NCBI GenBank assembly: GCA_014607495.2
Contig: CP053159.1
Span: 11,663,501 to 11,727,500, forward strand
From: Carposina sasakii
Taxonomy: Eukaryota; Arthropoda; Insecta; Lepidoptera; Carposinidae
Direction of reading: 5' to 3'
DNA: 64,000 nucleotides
The number at the start of each line of letters is the position of its first letter. Within the stretch, counting starts at the first letter, position 1. Positions 19,840 to 30,449 of this stretch are shown piece after piece. Both the position numbers and the translations under genes were made by a program. The notes beneath the pieces were generated by a model. The model worked only from the letters and a program-made list of their open reading frames with translations, was not told the DNA's origin and ran no database searches.

Positions 19840-19975
19840 CGAAGGTTACTTACTTCATTTGATGTAGGTCCATACATCAAATTAAGTAAGTTTATGAAAA
19901 AAAAAATCTGGTAAACAATTTTTTTTTTGTTCGACGTGATCGCGCAAAATTGATGGTGTCCAGTGTCAATCCATG
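19840..19975 (+). repeat. Diverged fragment of MITE family M1
   Basis: 'aaattaagtaagtttatg', '...tcgtgatcgcgcaaaattgat' and 'ggtgtccagtgtcaat' are diverged versions of the first half of M1. The start contains an inverted repeat (cttacttcatttgatgta / tacatcaaattaagtaag). Confidence 0.5.
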
Positions 19976-20924
19976 ATTATCATGGACCAAAGAATATGAT
20001 TGATGAATAAAACGTCAGCATACATCTCTAGTGGTAGGAAACCATTATGCTGATCATTGAAGTATAATGTAGGTAATAATTACTCGTTGAAGACTGAAAC
20101 TCTCGAGTTACTAAACTGCCTGAAGCATTAGGTTTAAATTAACATTCCCAAATGTGGAATTTCTTACACCGATATGACTATCTTATTTGTACGACTTTTG
20201 GGTTGTATTCCCAAAAAGCAGCCGAATAAAATATTCATTGAAACTGAACCAAAGGGAGTTGCTGGTTGTGAATTTTATTTATAACTACCTAGCTGTTGGC
20301 TACTTGAATACTTTATAGTGGCTTGTTTCTATGCTTTATTTGCATTTTTCTGATCGCCTATGTTGATCCTGGCTTACATGAGTTGCAGTGGCGGAAATGA
20401 GTGGTGGCTCAAAAAAAACTGTTGTCCACAATTCTGTCCGCTTGGATTACAGAATGCCATATCCTTTTCTATACCTACTCTTAAATTTTATATCTACAAA
20501 ATTTCAAGAACGTGATTGAATGACTAAAGCATGAAACAAACAAACTTACTTGGATTATAGTTGGAGTATAATTCACTATGATATATTTTTTTATGGATTG
20601 TGATTCGGTGTAACGAACAGCCAGTTAAGGGCTGTAGACGCCCCGCAAACAATGGCACTCATGAGGTTACCCCCAGATTACCTTCGCGACCATTGTACCC
20701 GTTTCAACACAAAAATACACACCCTGCAAAGATATAACATAAAATAGAGAAATTATACGTACTTATTATTTTCGTATGCTGTAATTTACAGAGGCATGAT
20801 AATATTTTCCTAAACTATCTGCAAAATGCTATTAAAATCGTTATTTTTCCGTCGCCATCATCATCATCTCAGCTATAAGAAATCCCCTAAGTCCATTCGG
20901 TTTCCATTTCCATATATGACCTGG
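19976..20924. other. Intergenic sequence, nothing recognised
   Basis: No frame with a domain and no repeat family seen elsewhere in the window. Confidence 0.45.
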
Positions 20925-21035
20925 AAACAAACATAGATATTCATTCATGTTTGCAGTTACCGGGATCCGAACTCCGAACACACAGAAACGCGACACGCAG
21001 CAGGGTCAACTACGCCACTCGGTCTTGAATATATC
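20925..21035 (-). repeat. tRNA-derived SINE fragment (family S3)
   Basis: 'tttgcagttaccgggatccg' and 'cagcagggtcaactacgcca' match the 18181-18308 SINE with many changes. Confidence 0.45.
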
Positions 21036-21039
21036 CCAT

Positions 21040-21465
21040 CGAATAATAATAATAAAACACTTTATTGTACACACAAAAAAAAATCGTACATGGGCGAACT
21101 TAATGCAATATAGCATTTTCTACCAGTTAACCCAATTACTGGAGAAAAGCTTAGGGCCCTGCAATAAAATCGAACAAATAACATTAATAAAAATTAAAAT
21201 AACTAAAGAACTACTTACACTGACAAAGACAAATCAAAAGATACACTACTCATTTTATAGCGTCATGTGGTATTTCTGCATCCTTGACTTAAAAACCGCT
21301 GCCGAAGTAGACTCTCGTATCTCCAGCGGAAGCTTATTCGAGAGACGAACAGCCGTGGCTAAGAAGGAGTTTGAGAATAGCGCCGCATTTCGCTCAGGCA
21401 CCCGAAGGGTTTTATTGCGTGAGGCGCGGAGAAGACGTTCATCTGAATTAAAGAATAAGTAGAAG
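21040..21465. repeat. Repeat-like segment starting (aat)n, identity unknown
   Basis: An (aat)5 run is followed by 'aaaacactttattgtacaca', the form often taken by the antisense 3' end of a retroposed copy. A frame stays open through 21462 but is composed of repeat-derived sequence. The last 120 bp are more GC-rich. Confidence 0.3.
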
Positions 21466-21521
21466 TTAATCTGTTTTTATTTATCTCTTTGGTTCATATA
21501 TAAAATTCAACATGTATAAGC

Positions 21522-22240
21522 CTATACAATGTTTGTGTATAGCCCTGTAATTATTTTTTGTTGACACAATTTTGTGGCAAGAAAATTGCAAGCGAATTCG
21601 TTATGCGACATTTTTAATTTGTTATAGCTGTAGGTATGTGAAACCCACATATTTTTAGCAGTTTGAACTTTAATTAAAATGGCCTCCATGAAATACGTCA
21701 GTTTTAAAATTATGAAAACTACAGTTATGTGAATAATAAAGTATACCATAGTATACTTATTACGGATCGGTCCACTGAATACGATGCTGCTTAAGAGTAT
21801 GCTAAATTAAAAATTTAATACGAGTATGCTTATTAATACATAATCAATATCCACTGACTGATGTCCTTAAATAGGGTTGTCAATAAATCCAGCTAGGCCG
21901 AGACATGAAAAAACTGTTCGGTACCTATTATAATAGGTACTGTTTTGGGTTACCTGCAAATTTAGATTAGCAACTGAAACACTGGTAGCCAAATAAAAGC
22001 AACAATCACTGTGCTGAAGCAAGATGGAATACTATTACCTAACGTTTGTCTTTATTTATGTGCGAGTTGCATAATGAGATACTACTGAGCTCAGTCAAAG
22101 GAAATTGTTAAACGTAAATAGTAGAAAAAACGCTACTTGGTTCACAATTTGTTCCGTACCGGAACAGATTTTAATGTTAATCTAGAGTAAGGTAACATAA
22201 TCTGGAAATATACGTTGCGAGTAGTTTTAAATTCTTTTAC
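21522..22240. other. AT-rich intergenic sequence
   Basis: No gene or repeat recognised. Confidence 0.45.
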
Positions 22241-22570
22241 TGGGTTCACGACGAACTGGATTCCGATCAACCCGTGCCTTTGGGTTGGTCCATCTACACG
22301 CTGAGATAACGCGACCTATAGCTCGATTTCATACAACGAGCTGTCTGTTGCCAACCAACCACCGCCGTCGCGAGAGCAATAGAACAATCTCAAAAACCGT
22401 TTGACTCATAATACGAGACATCTTTCTTCTACTGGACTTCGTACTAGTGATACCGGTGGATAAGTGTGTGAACATTGAACTGAAATATCTTCTTGTGACC
22501 TGTGCCGACGGCTCTAACACCTTTGAGCGTCGCCACCCTCGTGCGTGGTTCCATCGGTTGAAGGGTAAGT
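22241..22570 (+). other. Possible exon or promoter-like GC-richer block
   Basis: Compared with its surroundings this stretch is GC-richer and free of the window's repeat families. It ends at a good splice donor (GGTAAGT, 22564-22570). A frame 22447-22569 (MIPVDKCVNIELKYLLVTCADGS...) leads into the donor, but no domain is recognised and no partner exon was found. Confidence 0.2.
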
Positions 22571-22754
22571 CGCTGGACCCAGTCCAATATCCTACACAAT
22601 TTAATAATTCTCTCTTTGTTTTTAATTCACATTTCCAAGGAATTCAGAAGATAATACCTTTGGAGTAAGTTCGTTTCTAAATCCCATTGCTGATATATTT
22701 TATAAAGTAATGTTTCTATTATTGTATTATTTACAAAAATTGACCATGCCTATA

Positions 22755-23093
22755 CAGGATGTTTTTTTTGTTTGTGGCATTCGAAGGTATACACTCTACA
22801 TCAAATAAAGCAAAAACATTAAAAAAAAAATATACTTGATCGGGCGAAATTTATAGTATTTAGTGTTTATGTTAGTTTTTTTATAGACAGATATTAATTA
22901 TTTTTCGTTAAAAAATCTTGCTACGCGAGTCTATGTGCATTTATGCAGAAAACCGCAGTCTATTTACTCAACTTTGGACCCTAATATTTTGGGAACCAGA
23001 CACTTCCCAGGTATGTTTTCATGGAGAAATATGATCGTGATGATGAGGAGATTCCGTAGTTTTCGGGAACGTTGACGACCAAAAGTCACCCTG
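22755..23093 (+). mobile_element. MITE family M1, copy C
   Basis: TA-flanked (22753-22754 and 23094-23095), 339 bp, from 'caggatgttttttttgtttg' to 'aaaagtcaccctg'. It lacks part of the first third compared with copy B. Confidence 0.85.
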
Positions 23094-23189
23094 TATAGTC
23101 ATTTGTAAAAACCCATTTTGTTTGTTGTGTCTCAGATGTAATCTTCAATAGGGAATATGCTGCGTCTGACACGAAAACAGATTATTATA

Positions 23190-23460
23190 CATACATACAT
23201 ATAATCAAGCCTTAATCCCTTACGGGGTAGGCAGAGCACCAAGGGCCGATAGAACCACATGGTGCCACTTCTGACCAATTTTGAGGGTATAGTTGAGATG
23301 TACAAGTTCGGTTAGTAGTGACAGGTGGTCAGCCCATCGCCTACAAAACACCAAGACCCTCTTGTCCCTCTACTGACTTGTACAGTATGCCCGGGAAGAG
23401 AAGCAGCTGTAGTATTATACGTTATTTTATCGCTCCCAGAGCAGCATAGAAGAAGATTAT
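23190..23460 (+). repeat. Dispersed repeat family R1, fullest copy
   Basis: Begins at (cata)n and runs through 'cttacggggtaggcagagca', 'ccacttctgaccaattttga', 'ctacaaaacaccaagaccct' to 'cgctcccagagcagcata'. No coding frame. Other copies at 17861, 14285 (inverted) and 38380 (inverted). Likely a SINE-type element, but no clear A/B boxes were seen. Confidence 0.7.
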
Positions 23461-26075
23461 TTTATTCAAAAGATATTACAAATACAAACCGAATAGTTAG
23501 AAAAATAACATCAATCGGTTAGTAAATACCAAAGTTACAGGTGTTTAAAAGTTAAACTTTTAAGAATTGAAAGAAAAAATTTGAATTATCTCATTAATTT
23601 GATAAATACTTCATTAATATTAAAACAAAACTAATTTTGTACCTATTAATAAACAATTTTTACTGGCAACATAAAAATGTTATACTTATTACGTTAATAA
23701 AATAAGATTGCAAATTTTTCCCAATACTAATTTGAGACTGCTGTGTACTAAGACGTCAGCCTATGCCATTTTAGTATGGAGCAAACGGAGCGTTTTAAAA
23801 ACATTTTTGCCGGCTCGTATTTTTGAATCTCTGTAAATCCAAAACGGTTAAACTTAGATATGCCAAGGGCAAACTTTTTTTTTAACGTAGAATCTAAAAA
23901 TGTAATAAATAAAAAAAACATGCATAAACCCTATTGTTTTCATACAAAATTTCAAATGAATAAAAAATATTTATATTGTTGAAACAGAATAAAAAATATT
24001 TATATTGTTGAAACTTTTGTGTTATTACAAAATCGCAAACATTCCATTAGATAGCAAATTTAGCTTAAATAATATGTAAATACCTTTGTTATAACAGTAT
24101 TTTGCTAACATCCATTTGCAATACTTGAGATCAGCCTATTCAGTACCTATTGCAAATATTGACTGTTAGACATATTGGTAGTTACTAGTACTACTCGGAC
24201 GTACAAAATAATACTACACAATAAAAAACACAATTGTAATAAGTACTCGTACATTATACAAAATAAACTGCACTTCAAAAATCTATAAAATATGAGCGAG
24301 CAACTTTATCGTTATAAAAAGTTGAACAAAAATCCTCTACTAGATTCTCTTTGTGTTTTATTGAAACAAAAGTTTTAACAAATTCAACGATACCGCATTT
24401 TAAATTGGATGAGTCATCCTACAGAGTTGATAAAGCCACGATATTATTTACTTGCCTGAGTGCCATCACGTTTCATACTTTTGTTTTTAATTTTTATTCT
24501 ATTCAGAAAAACTATGAGCTGTGGATAATAAATTGGACGTAAGCTGTCTGATGCTGTATTTTTTTTTGTTTTAAAAACATGTGTTAAATATTTGTATTTG
24601 GTATTCTAAAAACTATGTCATATGCAATTAACGCCAAAGCCTCGTCCTTTATAAAAGGTATTATAACCTTTCCATTAAACATCAGGCTAGATAATTAATA
24701 GTTTACAAGAAGTGTATTAAGTGAAGGAAAAAAATTCGATAACTTTAATTAACTTAACTTTGTACTTTTTCATCGATCTCCAGAGAGTTTGAGTCTCTAC
24801 ATTTTATTAAAATATTCCATTAATTAAGTACCGCTTTAAAAGTAATAAATTACTTAATTGCAATAACTTGCAATTTAATCGTTTTAAAAAGAAATGAATT
24901 AATACAAACTATTGAACAATCTTAAAACTTCAAAGTTCAATTGATTTATTGATAAGACATTAGACTTTGTGAACGGTTCTTATACGTATATATTTCTAAT
25001 ACAAGTGTATTAAAATAGATAAATATACGGTGTAATCTACTGTTCATCATGTAAACTTATACACCCGTTTAACACGACATTTGGCAGCAATACGTTATAT
25101 AAACAACTAGGTACCTTTCACGTATAGTGTAGAATGATAATTTTTCTGCGTGAATGCGTTTTTCATATGCGACCAGACAGCACCAAAATATCTTACACTC
25201 AGTTATGAAAAGGATTTTCACGAACATGACATTCATTTTTTCGTGCGCTTCATTATTCAATTCCCTACTACGCCCAAAGCCCAAACATATGCGTTCCAGT
25301 TCAAATTTGAGTCTGACGTTTCAGGAGATATAAATTATGTATCTAAAACTTGCCCAACTAGTGATCACACCCTCGTCATAAATGCGGCAACACACTTAAC
25401 TCCCTTGTCTGGGTCATGAAAAATTTATTCAACTTTCATAGTTCTCACGAACTTTACTAATCCAAGTTCTCAGGAACTTTTAGCCGGCTCCGATCCAGCT
25501 CTGCAGGTCGCGAACTATTGCCAGCGACATAGTTTTTGAGTTGGCGGATAATTTTTGAAATACGACCTTGCTCTTTTCTTTTAGTTCTTTGGATAGTTTG
25601 TGGGAATTTACTTACTTGATACTTCGGTAAAGTTGTTCTTTTATGCACAGAATGCAGCAAATTTTATTCGGCTATAAAATTTGCCGAATATGAATATTTT
25701 TGACTTTAAATACCTGCAACCTCACAGGAAAGACAGAAGATTCTGTGAAAGAAAGTTGTAACTATCGTGAAACAACACATCAAACTTTGAAATCAAAGGT
25801 TCCTGAAACATTCACCGTAGCTCCTTCAAATTTAATTAAATGTAATTTAGTATACATAACTAATACATAGTTCATGCTTAATAGGCAAAGGGTCTCACAA
25901 CAAAGTGACTGTGTATCCTTAATTAATTTAATTGTGTATGCTTACAAATGAACTATGTTCAGAAGGTTTAATTTGGTTTGTGTGTGGAATGAGATGCAGC
26001 CAATAGCTGGAATAGGAGAAAACATTTCGAATTTCGTCAAAACCTATTGAGCCATTCAGAAATCCGTTTATATTA
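23461..26075. other. AT-rich intergenic sequence
   Basis: Several short frames, none with a domain. Contains a 33-bp direct duplication around 23956-24021 (unit includes aaaaaatatttatattgttg). Confidence 0.45.
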
Positions 26076-26079
26076 GAAT

Positions 26080-26750
26080 ACATACAGAACAGGGCTTCGC
26101 CGTAAACTTAGATCTTACAACGATCTGTTGCGCCATTTCCATATGACGTCTCTAGATAACCGCCGCATGTATGCATCGTTGACGTGCCTTCATAAGATTT
26201 TGCATTCCTCTATTGATTCTCTCTCTCTCTTCTGTCCCTAATCATACTTAAAACAAAATTTAGAGCCCGCGATCACAGCCATAACATCTTTGATCTTCAA
26301 ATATATGCCAACAACACCTACTATTTACCTATAGTCAGAATGTGTCGTCTATACAATGATATTACGATCAAGCACAGGACTATCGATATATTTGATTGCA
26401 GGCTGCAGAGATTCCACACTTGCCTTAAATATATTTTGTTTAACCCTCCTACTCGGTCAGAATGCCACTCCACTTAATTTACTCGTAATTTAATAGTTTT
26501 TTTTTAACAATTTAACAACTTTCTATGTATTTCCTTCTAGTTTTAGTCTATAAGATTTATCGTTAGCACATATGACAGTATCTTAACCTTTTTGCGGTTC
26601 TGATTAACTGACCCTACCCTTAGTATAAGCATTAGCATGTTGTGTACATTCTTTTACTTAGGATAATAGTCAGCCCTAAACCATAATATACCTTATACTG
26701 TATTCCTAGGCTTATTATCTGTTAATTGTACCTAAAGTAAATAAATAATG
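26080..26750 (+). mobile_element. Jockey-like LINE, 3' end only
   Basis: The C-terminal end of a non-LTR reverse transcriptase plus about 270 bp of 3' UTR ending in 'ctaaagtaaataaataatg'. The 5' part, including the RT catalytic domain, is absent. Confidence 0.7.
26086..26477 (+). pseudogene. Jockey-like reverse transcriptase C-terminus, frameshifted
   Basis: Frame 1 (26086-26241) reads GLRRKLRSYNDLLRHFHM.. then NRRMYASLTCLHKILHSSID. This is the helical C-terminal region that follows RT in Jockey-type elements (typically RR...LYKILNGxID). After a frameshift between about 26220 and 26247, frame 3 continues with ARDHSHNIFDLQIYANNTYY, RMCRLYNDITIK and a final FHTCLKYILFN before TAA at 26475-26477. 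The shift occurs at a CT-repeat (26220-26231), consistent with slippage. Confidence 0.7.
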
Positions 26751-26795
26751 AAATGATTGTTTATTTGCTTATAACATGGTATGTACAAAAAAATT

Positions 26796-27062
26796 CATCA
26801 TCATCATCATCATCAGCCTATTGCAGTCCACAGCTGGACGTAGGCCTCCCCCAGGGCACGCCACAAGACTGCTATGGGGGGTATTTACCCATAGTCACCA
26901 CGCTGGGCAGGCGGGTTGGTGACCGCAGTCTGATTTTTGGACTATGTTGTCAAGACGGGAGGCGCTGCTGCCCACCACCCGGGAACCCTTAATCGCCTCG
27001 TACGATACCCACGGGCAGACATGGGATAGTAAGATATCTACTCTACCGGCACCACGCGGCAA
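26796..27062 (-). repeat. RTE-tailed SINE-like repeat (family S2), near-complete copy 5
   Basis: Starts on the + strand with (cat)7 and 'cagcctattgcagtccacag' and ends near 'ctctaccggcaccacgcggc'. Similar in extent to 18355-18625. Confidence 0.85.
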
Positions 27063-28265
27063 ATAAAATTATTATTACATAATTAGACATGTTTCGCCAA
27101 AAAATGTGGCATGCAACATTTGATTTATTCAACATCCTGACAAAATTTACCTTTGAAAATAGCTAGGTAAACGACATTTGGTATGCGTACTAAATAGTGT
27201 CTACCCCTATGAGCCATAACAGGCGTCAGCTTATATATGTATGTAGATAAAAGAGTATACCTAATGACAATTCAAAATAATGTTTTTTCAGCAATAGTTT
27301 ACTAAACTTAACCAGTTTACTGACGATAAAATTCGACCTAGAATCTGCAAGATTCAATATAAACAAATAATTCTGTTACCAAACATAATTATATAATAAT
27401 GCTGTCACATCCATCTCCCATTATTTATAATTAGTCCCTTCTCGAACCACAAGGGACTCATTAATCATTTCAATTAGTGAACGAGTCCCAAGACGACAGG
27501 CGAATATTTTTTCTTATTTTTGAGTTTTCTTTACATCGCCCCGGTTTTTCTAATTTGTAGATAAAAATAAATAAATTGTCAGACTCTTCAGCCAATCGCA
27601 ATATCAGATCAGGTTGTCATATTTTCGATTAACTTGAGTGTACTCGAGATTTTTTTACTGTCTGTAAAAGAACAAGTAGATTGAGAGATTGTAGGTATAT
27701 TAGAAGTGAATATACCACTAACGAAATGGACTTATCCAGATCTATGCTACTATGATATATACTATGATAGGTACTTTTACATTATAAAATTCGGAATAAT
27801 CGGTTTTGTGGTTACTATAAACAGATGATCGTCGTATATCTGCATTGTGATCTCATACAAAAAGGTATATTGTTTTCTAAAATGCTAAGTATTGTGTTGT
27901 GCAGCGCCTATAAAAAATCAAACATCGAATATCAAAATGAAAACAGGAGAACATGATTGGATAAATTAAAATATTTAAATGCCACATTTTTGGCGAAACA
28001 TGCCTCTGCCCCCCTAGCATGACCATGCATCGTGGATATCGTATCGTTTCTATACAAAATTCAACAATGCGACTATATTTATCGTATTTTACAGGCTAAA
28101 TGTCGATAAATCGGTTTATCATATCGTGTTTCGCAGGCCATTCTAGGCTTGCTGATCTAATAATGTTTTGAGCAAATGAATATCATTTCTATTTTCATAC
28201 CTACATATAATTCACACACACACGATCATGTTCCCAAAAATGGGGCAGCAAGAACTGCACAATCT
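27063..28265. other. AT-rich intergenic sequence
   Basis: No coding or repeat feature recognised. 'tttcgccaaaaaatgtggca' near 27090 recurs inverted near 27980 ('tgccacatttttggcgaaac'), so 27090-28000 may be an old element with short inverted ends. Confidence 0.35.
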
Positions 28266-28286
28266 ATCTTTCTATATATATATATA

Positions 28287-28721
28287 TGACGTAGATGGGT
28301 CGAGTGGCGTGCCGTTAGGTGTGTCCGACATCTTCCAAAATCCGAAATAAAGAATGCGGCGTGTAGTAAACAAGCTTAATTAGGAATCACAAACACTTTC
28401 ACTGTATCTACGCACAAGATTACTAGGATTCTAGCGGATAACGTAGAAACGTGGTAAGTACAAGACAGAGGCTGATTAGCACCCGTGCTTCGCTCCAGAC
28501 GCAACAAAAAGAACAGAATACCCTCCGGCTCAATTCAAACGACCCGGTGGTCGTTGTAAATTCTACAGTGGCGCCCTCTCAGTACTCTGTCTTGTCTTTA
28601 CCCAAGTGACAGCTGTCCTCCAGTCAGTGATAGCTGTCGACTTGACGTTTCTAACTTCAACGATTGAAAATAGATGGCGTTGGAGATCCGACTGTAGGAT
28701 ATGACATCTTGATCTCCGACA
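28287..28721 (-). repeat. Gypsy LTR-like repeat, left copy (3' in element sense)
   Basis: 435 bp, tgacgtagatgggtcgagtg to cttgatctccgaca. It includes the coding start of gag (Met and the next ~15 codons), as the right copy does. Left neighbour is a TA run; right neighbour is 'cggccattttgacagactac', then a stem-loop. Confidence 0.8.
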
Positions 28722-28737
28722 CGGCCATTTTGACAGA

Positions 28738-29172
28738 CTACCCGTCCTCGGGTAGAACCGATGAATCTGTGAACAAGATAACTCAAGGAAGTATCTGCGC
28801 TCGGCCATTCTGCCTTAACTTAAATTTAAAGACTTCTTATTACAATAGTTCATGAAATCACAAAAAACTCGCTCATCGACCGTCAAGTTCCCAAAATCTT
28901 TACGTAAAGACATAAAAAATAAAAGATAAGCAGACTCGCACATACGTTTAAATCAGTCAGACCTTTCCTTCGGTCAACATTACAGTAACAGTTAGTCATA
29001 TAGCCAGTCCTTCGGCTATCTACTATGGAAACACAGTCCTTCGGTTTCCAACACACACATGTAGCACAGTCCATCGGCTACCTACTACGGAAACACGGTC
29101 CTTCGGTTTCCCACACACACACATGTAGCACTGTCCATCGGCTACAGCAGAAACTCGGTCCTTCGGTTCTGC
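28738..29172 (-). other. Stem-loop array A, copy 1 (eight hairpins)
   Basis: Successive hairpins on the + strand have stems CTACCC/GGGTAG (28738-28755), GACC/GGTC (28960-28975), ATAGCC/GGCTAT (29000-29019), TGGAAAC/GTTTCCA (29026-29050), GTAGC/GCTAC (29061-29081), GGAAAC/GTTTCC (29089-29111), TGTAGC/GCTACA (29124-29146) and GCAGAA/TTCTGC (29147-29172). Stems differ, but the loops keep the core GTCC(T/A)TCG. On the element's sense strand the loops read CGAWGGAC. The two GGAAAC+GTAGC pairs are partly a 62-64-bp tandem duplication; the others have independent stems. It lies just upstream of the 3' LTR. Confidence 0.75.
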
Positions 29173-29212
29173 ACACAAATACATACTACTGTCTGTCAAG
29201 GGTTTGTCAAAG
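28750..29212 (-). repeat. Direct repeat block A1 in gypsy 3' region
   Basis: 463-bp block from 'gggtagaaccgatgaatctg' to 'gggtttgtcaaag', repeated at 29368-29814 with small deletions. It contains hairpins 2-8 of array A. Confidence 0.9.
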
Positions 29213-29367
29213 TCACAATTTAAAAAAAGAAATGTCATTGAATGAAATGTCCATTAAAATTAAATTGTGAGTACACTCTACTTTTTCCCCGTAGTTTTTC
29301 AAGGTCAAATTGGTCAAATTTTCGGATTTTTAGTAAGAAGCGCTGTTTCCATTGTATACATTTCTAT

Positions 29368-29814
29368 GGGTAGAACCGATGAATCTGTGAACAAGATAAC
29401 TCAAGGAAGTATCTGCGCTCGGCCATTCTGCCTTAACTTAAATTTAAAGACTTCTTATTACAATAGATGAAATCACAAAAATCGCTCATCGACCGTCAAG
29501 TTCCCAAAATCTTTACGAAAGACATAAAAAATAAAAGATAAGCAGACTCGCACATACGTTTAAATCAGTCAGACCTTTCCTTCGGTCAACATTACAGTAA
29601 CAGTTAGTCATATAGCCAGTCCTTCGGCTATCTACTATGGAAACACAGTCCTTCGGTTTCCAACACACACATGTAGCACAGTCCATCGGCTACCTACTAC
29701 GTCCTTCGGTTTCCCACACACACACATGTAGCACTGTCCATCGGCTACAGCAGAAACTCGGTCCTTCGGTTCTGCCACAAATACATACTACTGTCTGTCA
29801 AGGGTTTGTCAAAG
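29368..29814 (-). repeat. Direct repeat block A2 in gypsy 3' region
   Basis: Second copy of the A block. It lacks nine bases that would form the 5' arm of one GGAAAC hairpin (near 29698) and a few other short stretches. It also lacks the CTACCC arm of the first hairpin. Confidence 0.9.
29572..29775 (-). other. Stem-loop array A, copy 2
   Basis: The same order of hairpins as copy 1 within block A2, with one hairpin destroyed by the nine-base deletion near 29698. The other six keep both stem arms and the loop core. Confidence 0.7.
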
Positions 29815-29958
29815 ATTTAAAAAAACCGGTCAGTAACTTGTACATCGCATATGAAAATTCATTCATTTAGACTCTGAGGTCACATCTATCAAAATTACTA
29901 GGAACTTGATGGTCTGGCACCCTACGGACCCGATCGTGCGAATATTTGTATACGGTCC

Positions 29959-30183
29959 TTAAAATTTAGGATCTAGTTTAACTTGATTACGTTTTTCATT
30001 CTTAATGAACACATCTAAGACACGTCGTAGACGTTCCAACCCCTGCTCTCCTGTAGAATACAATACCAGCAGGTCATCAATGTAAGAAACAATATAACTA
30101 TGAGCTAATTCACCTAAAGCTTTTGCTATAGCCCGCTGATAAACTGAACTGGCGTTCTTTAAACCAAACGGCATGGCACACAC
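29959..30183 (-). pseudogene. Gypsy reverse transcriptase palm fragment
   Basis: About 74 codons of RT only: CAMPFGLKNASSVYQRAI, LAHSYIVSYIDDLLVLY (YIDD catalytic pair) and RLRRVLDVFIKN. It differs from the main RT (which has YMDD), so it comes from another gypsy copy. No flanking RT motifs remain on either side. Confidence 0.8.
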
Positions 30184-30254
30184 AAGGTAAATAATTCCAA
30201 AACAAGGCTACAGTATACACAATCCATATAGAGTAACGTCAGTCAAGTAAGTCT

Positions 30255-30418
30255 AGTTGCCTCAATCTAGCAACTCTTGGAAACTTCCATCCAGCTTCCG
30301 TAAACCAGTCTAGTCACTTCCATCCAGTGACTCTTGGAAACTTCCATCCAGCTTCCGTATACCAGTCTAGTCACTTCCATCCAGTGACTCTTGAATACGA
30401 GTACCTCTATCCGGTATC
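30255..30418 (-). other. Stem-loop array B (six hairpins)
   Basis: Stems on the + strand: AGTTGC/GCAACT (30255-30275), GGAAAC/GCTTCC (30279-30299, one A-C mismatch), AGTCAC/GTGACT (30312-30332), GGAAAC/GCTTCC (30336-30356), AGTCAC/GTGACT (30369-30389), and a weaker GAGTAC/GTATCC (30399-30418). Each has a 9-base loop; four are exactly TTCCATCCA, the end ones CTCAATCTA and CTCTATCCG. In the sense direction the loop is TGGATGGAA. The array starts within about 30 bases of the stop codon of the pol fragment at 30450, so it is in its 3' untranslated region. A 57-bp unit is duplicated in tandem. Confidence 0.75.
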
Positions 30419-30449
30419 CGTAAACCACTCTCAATCAGTCAACTCAACA

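Noticed and set aside
20947..21462. 171-codon protein-coding gene
   Set aside because: The frame begins in a SINE and crosses an (aat)n and A-rich repeat; no domain and low-complexity composition.
28965..29190. CRISPR-like array
   Set aside because: The repeats are short hairpins without constant direct repeats and uniform spacers, inside a retrotransposon of an animal genome.
29023..29270. Overlapping short frames rich in His/Thr and Cys/Val
   Set aside because: They are translations of the hairpin array in both directions.
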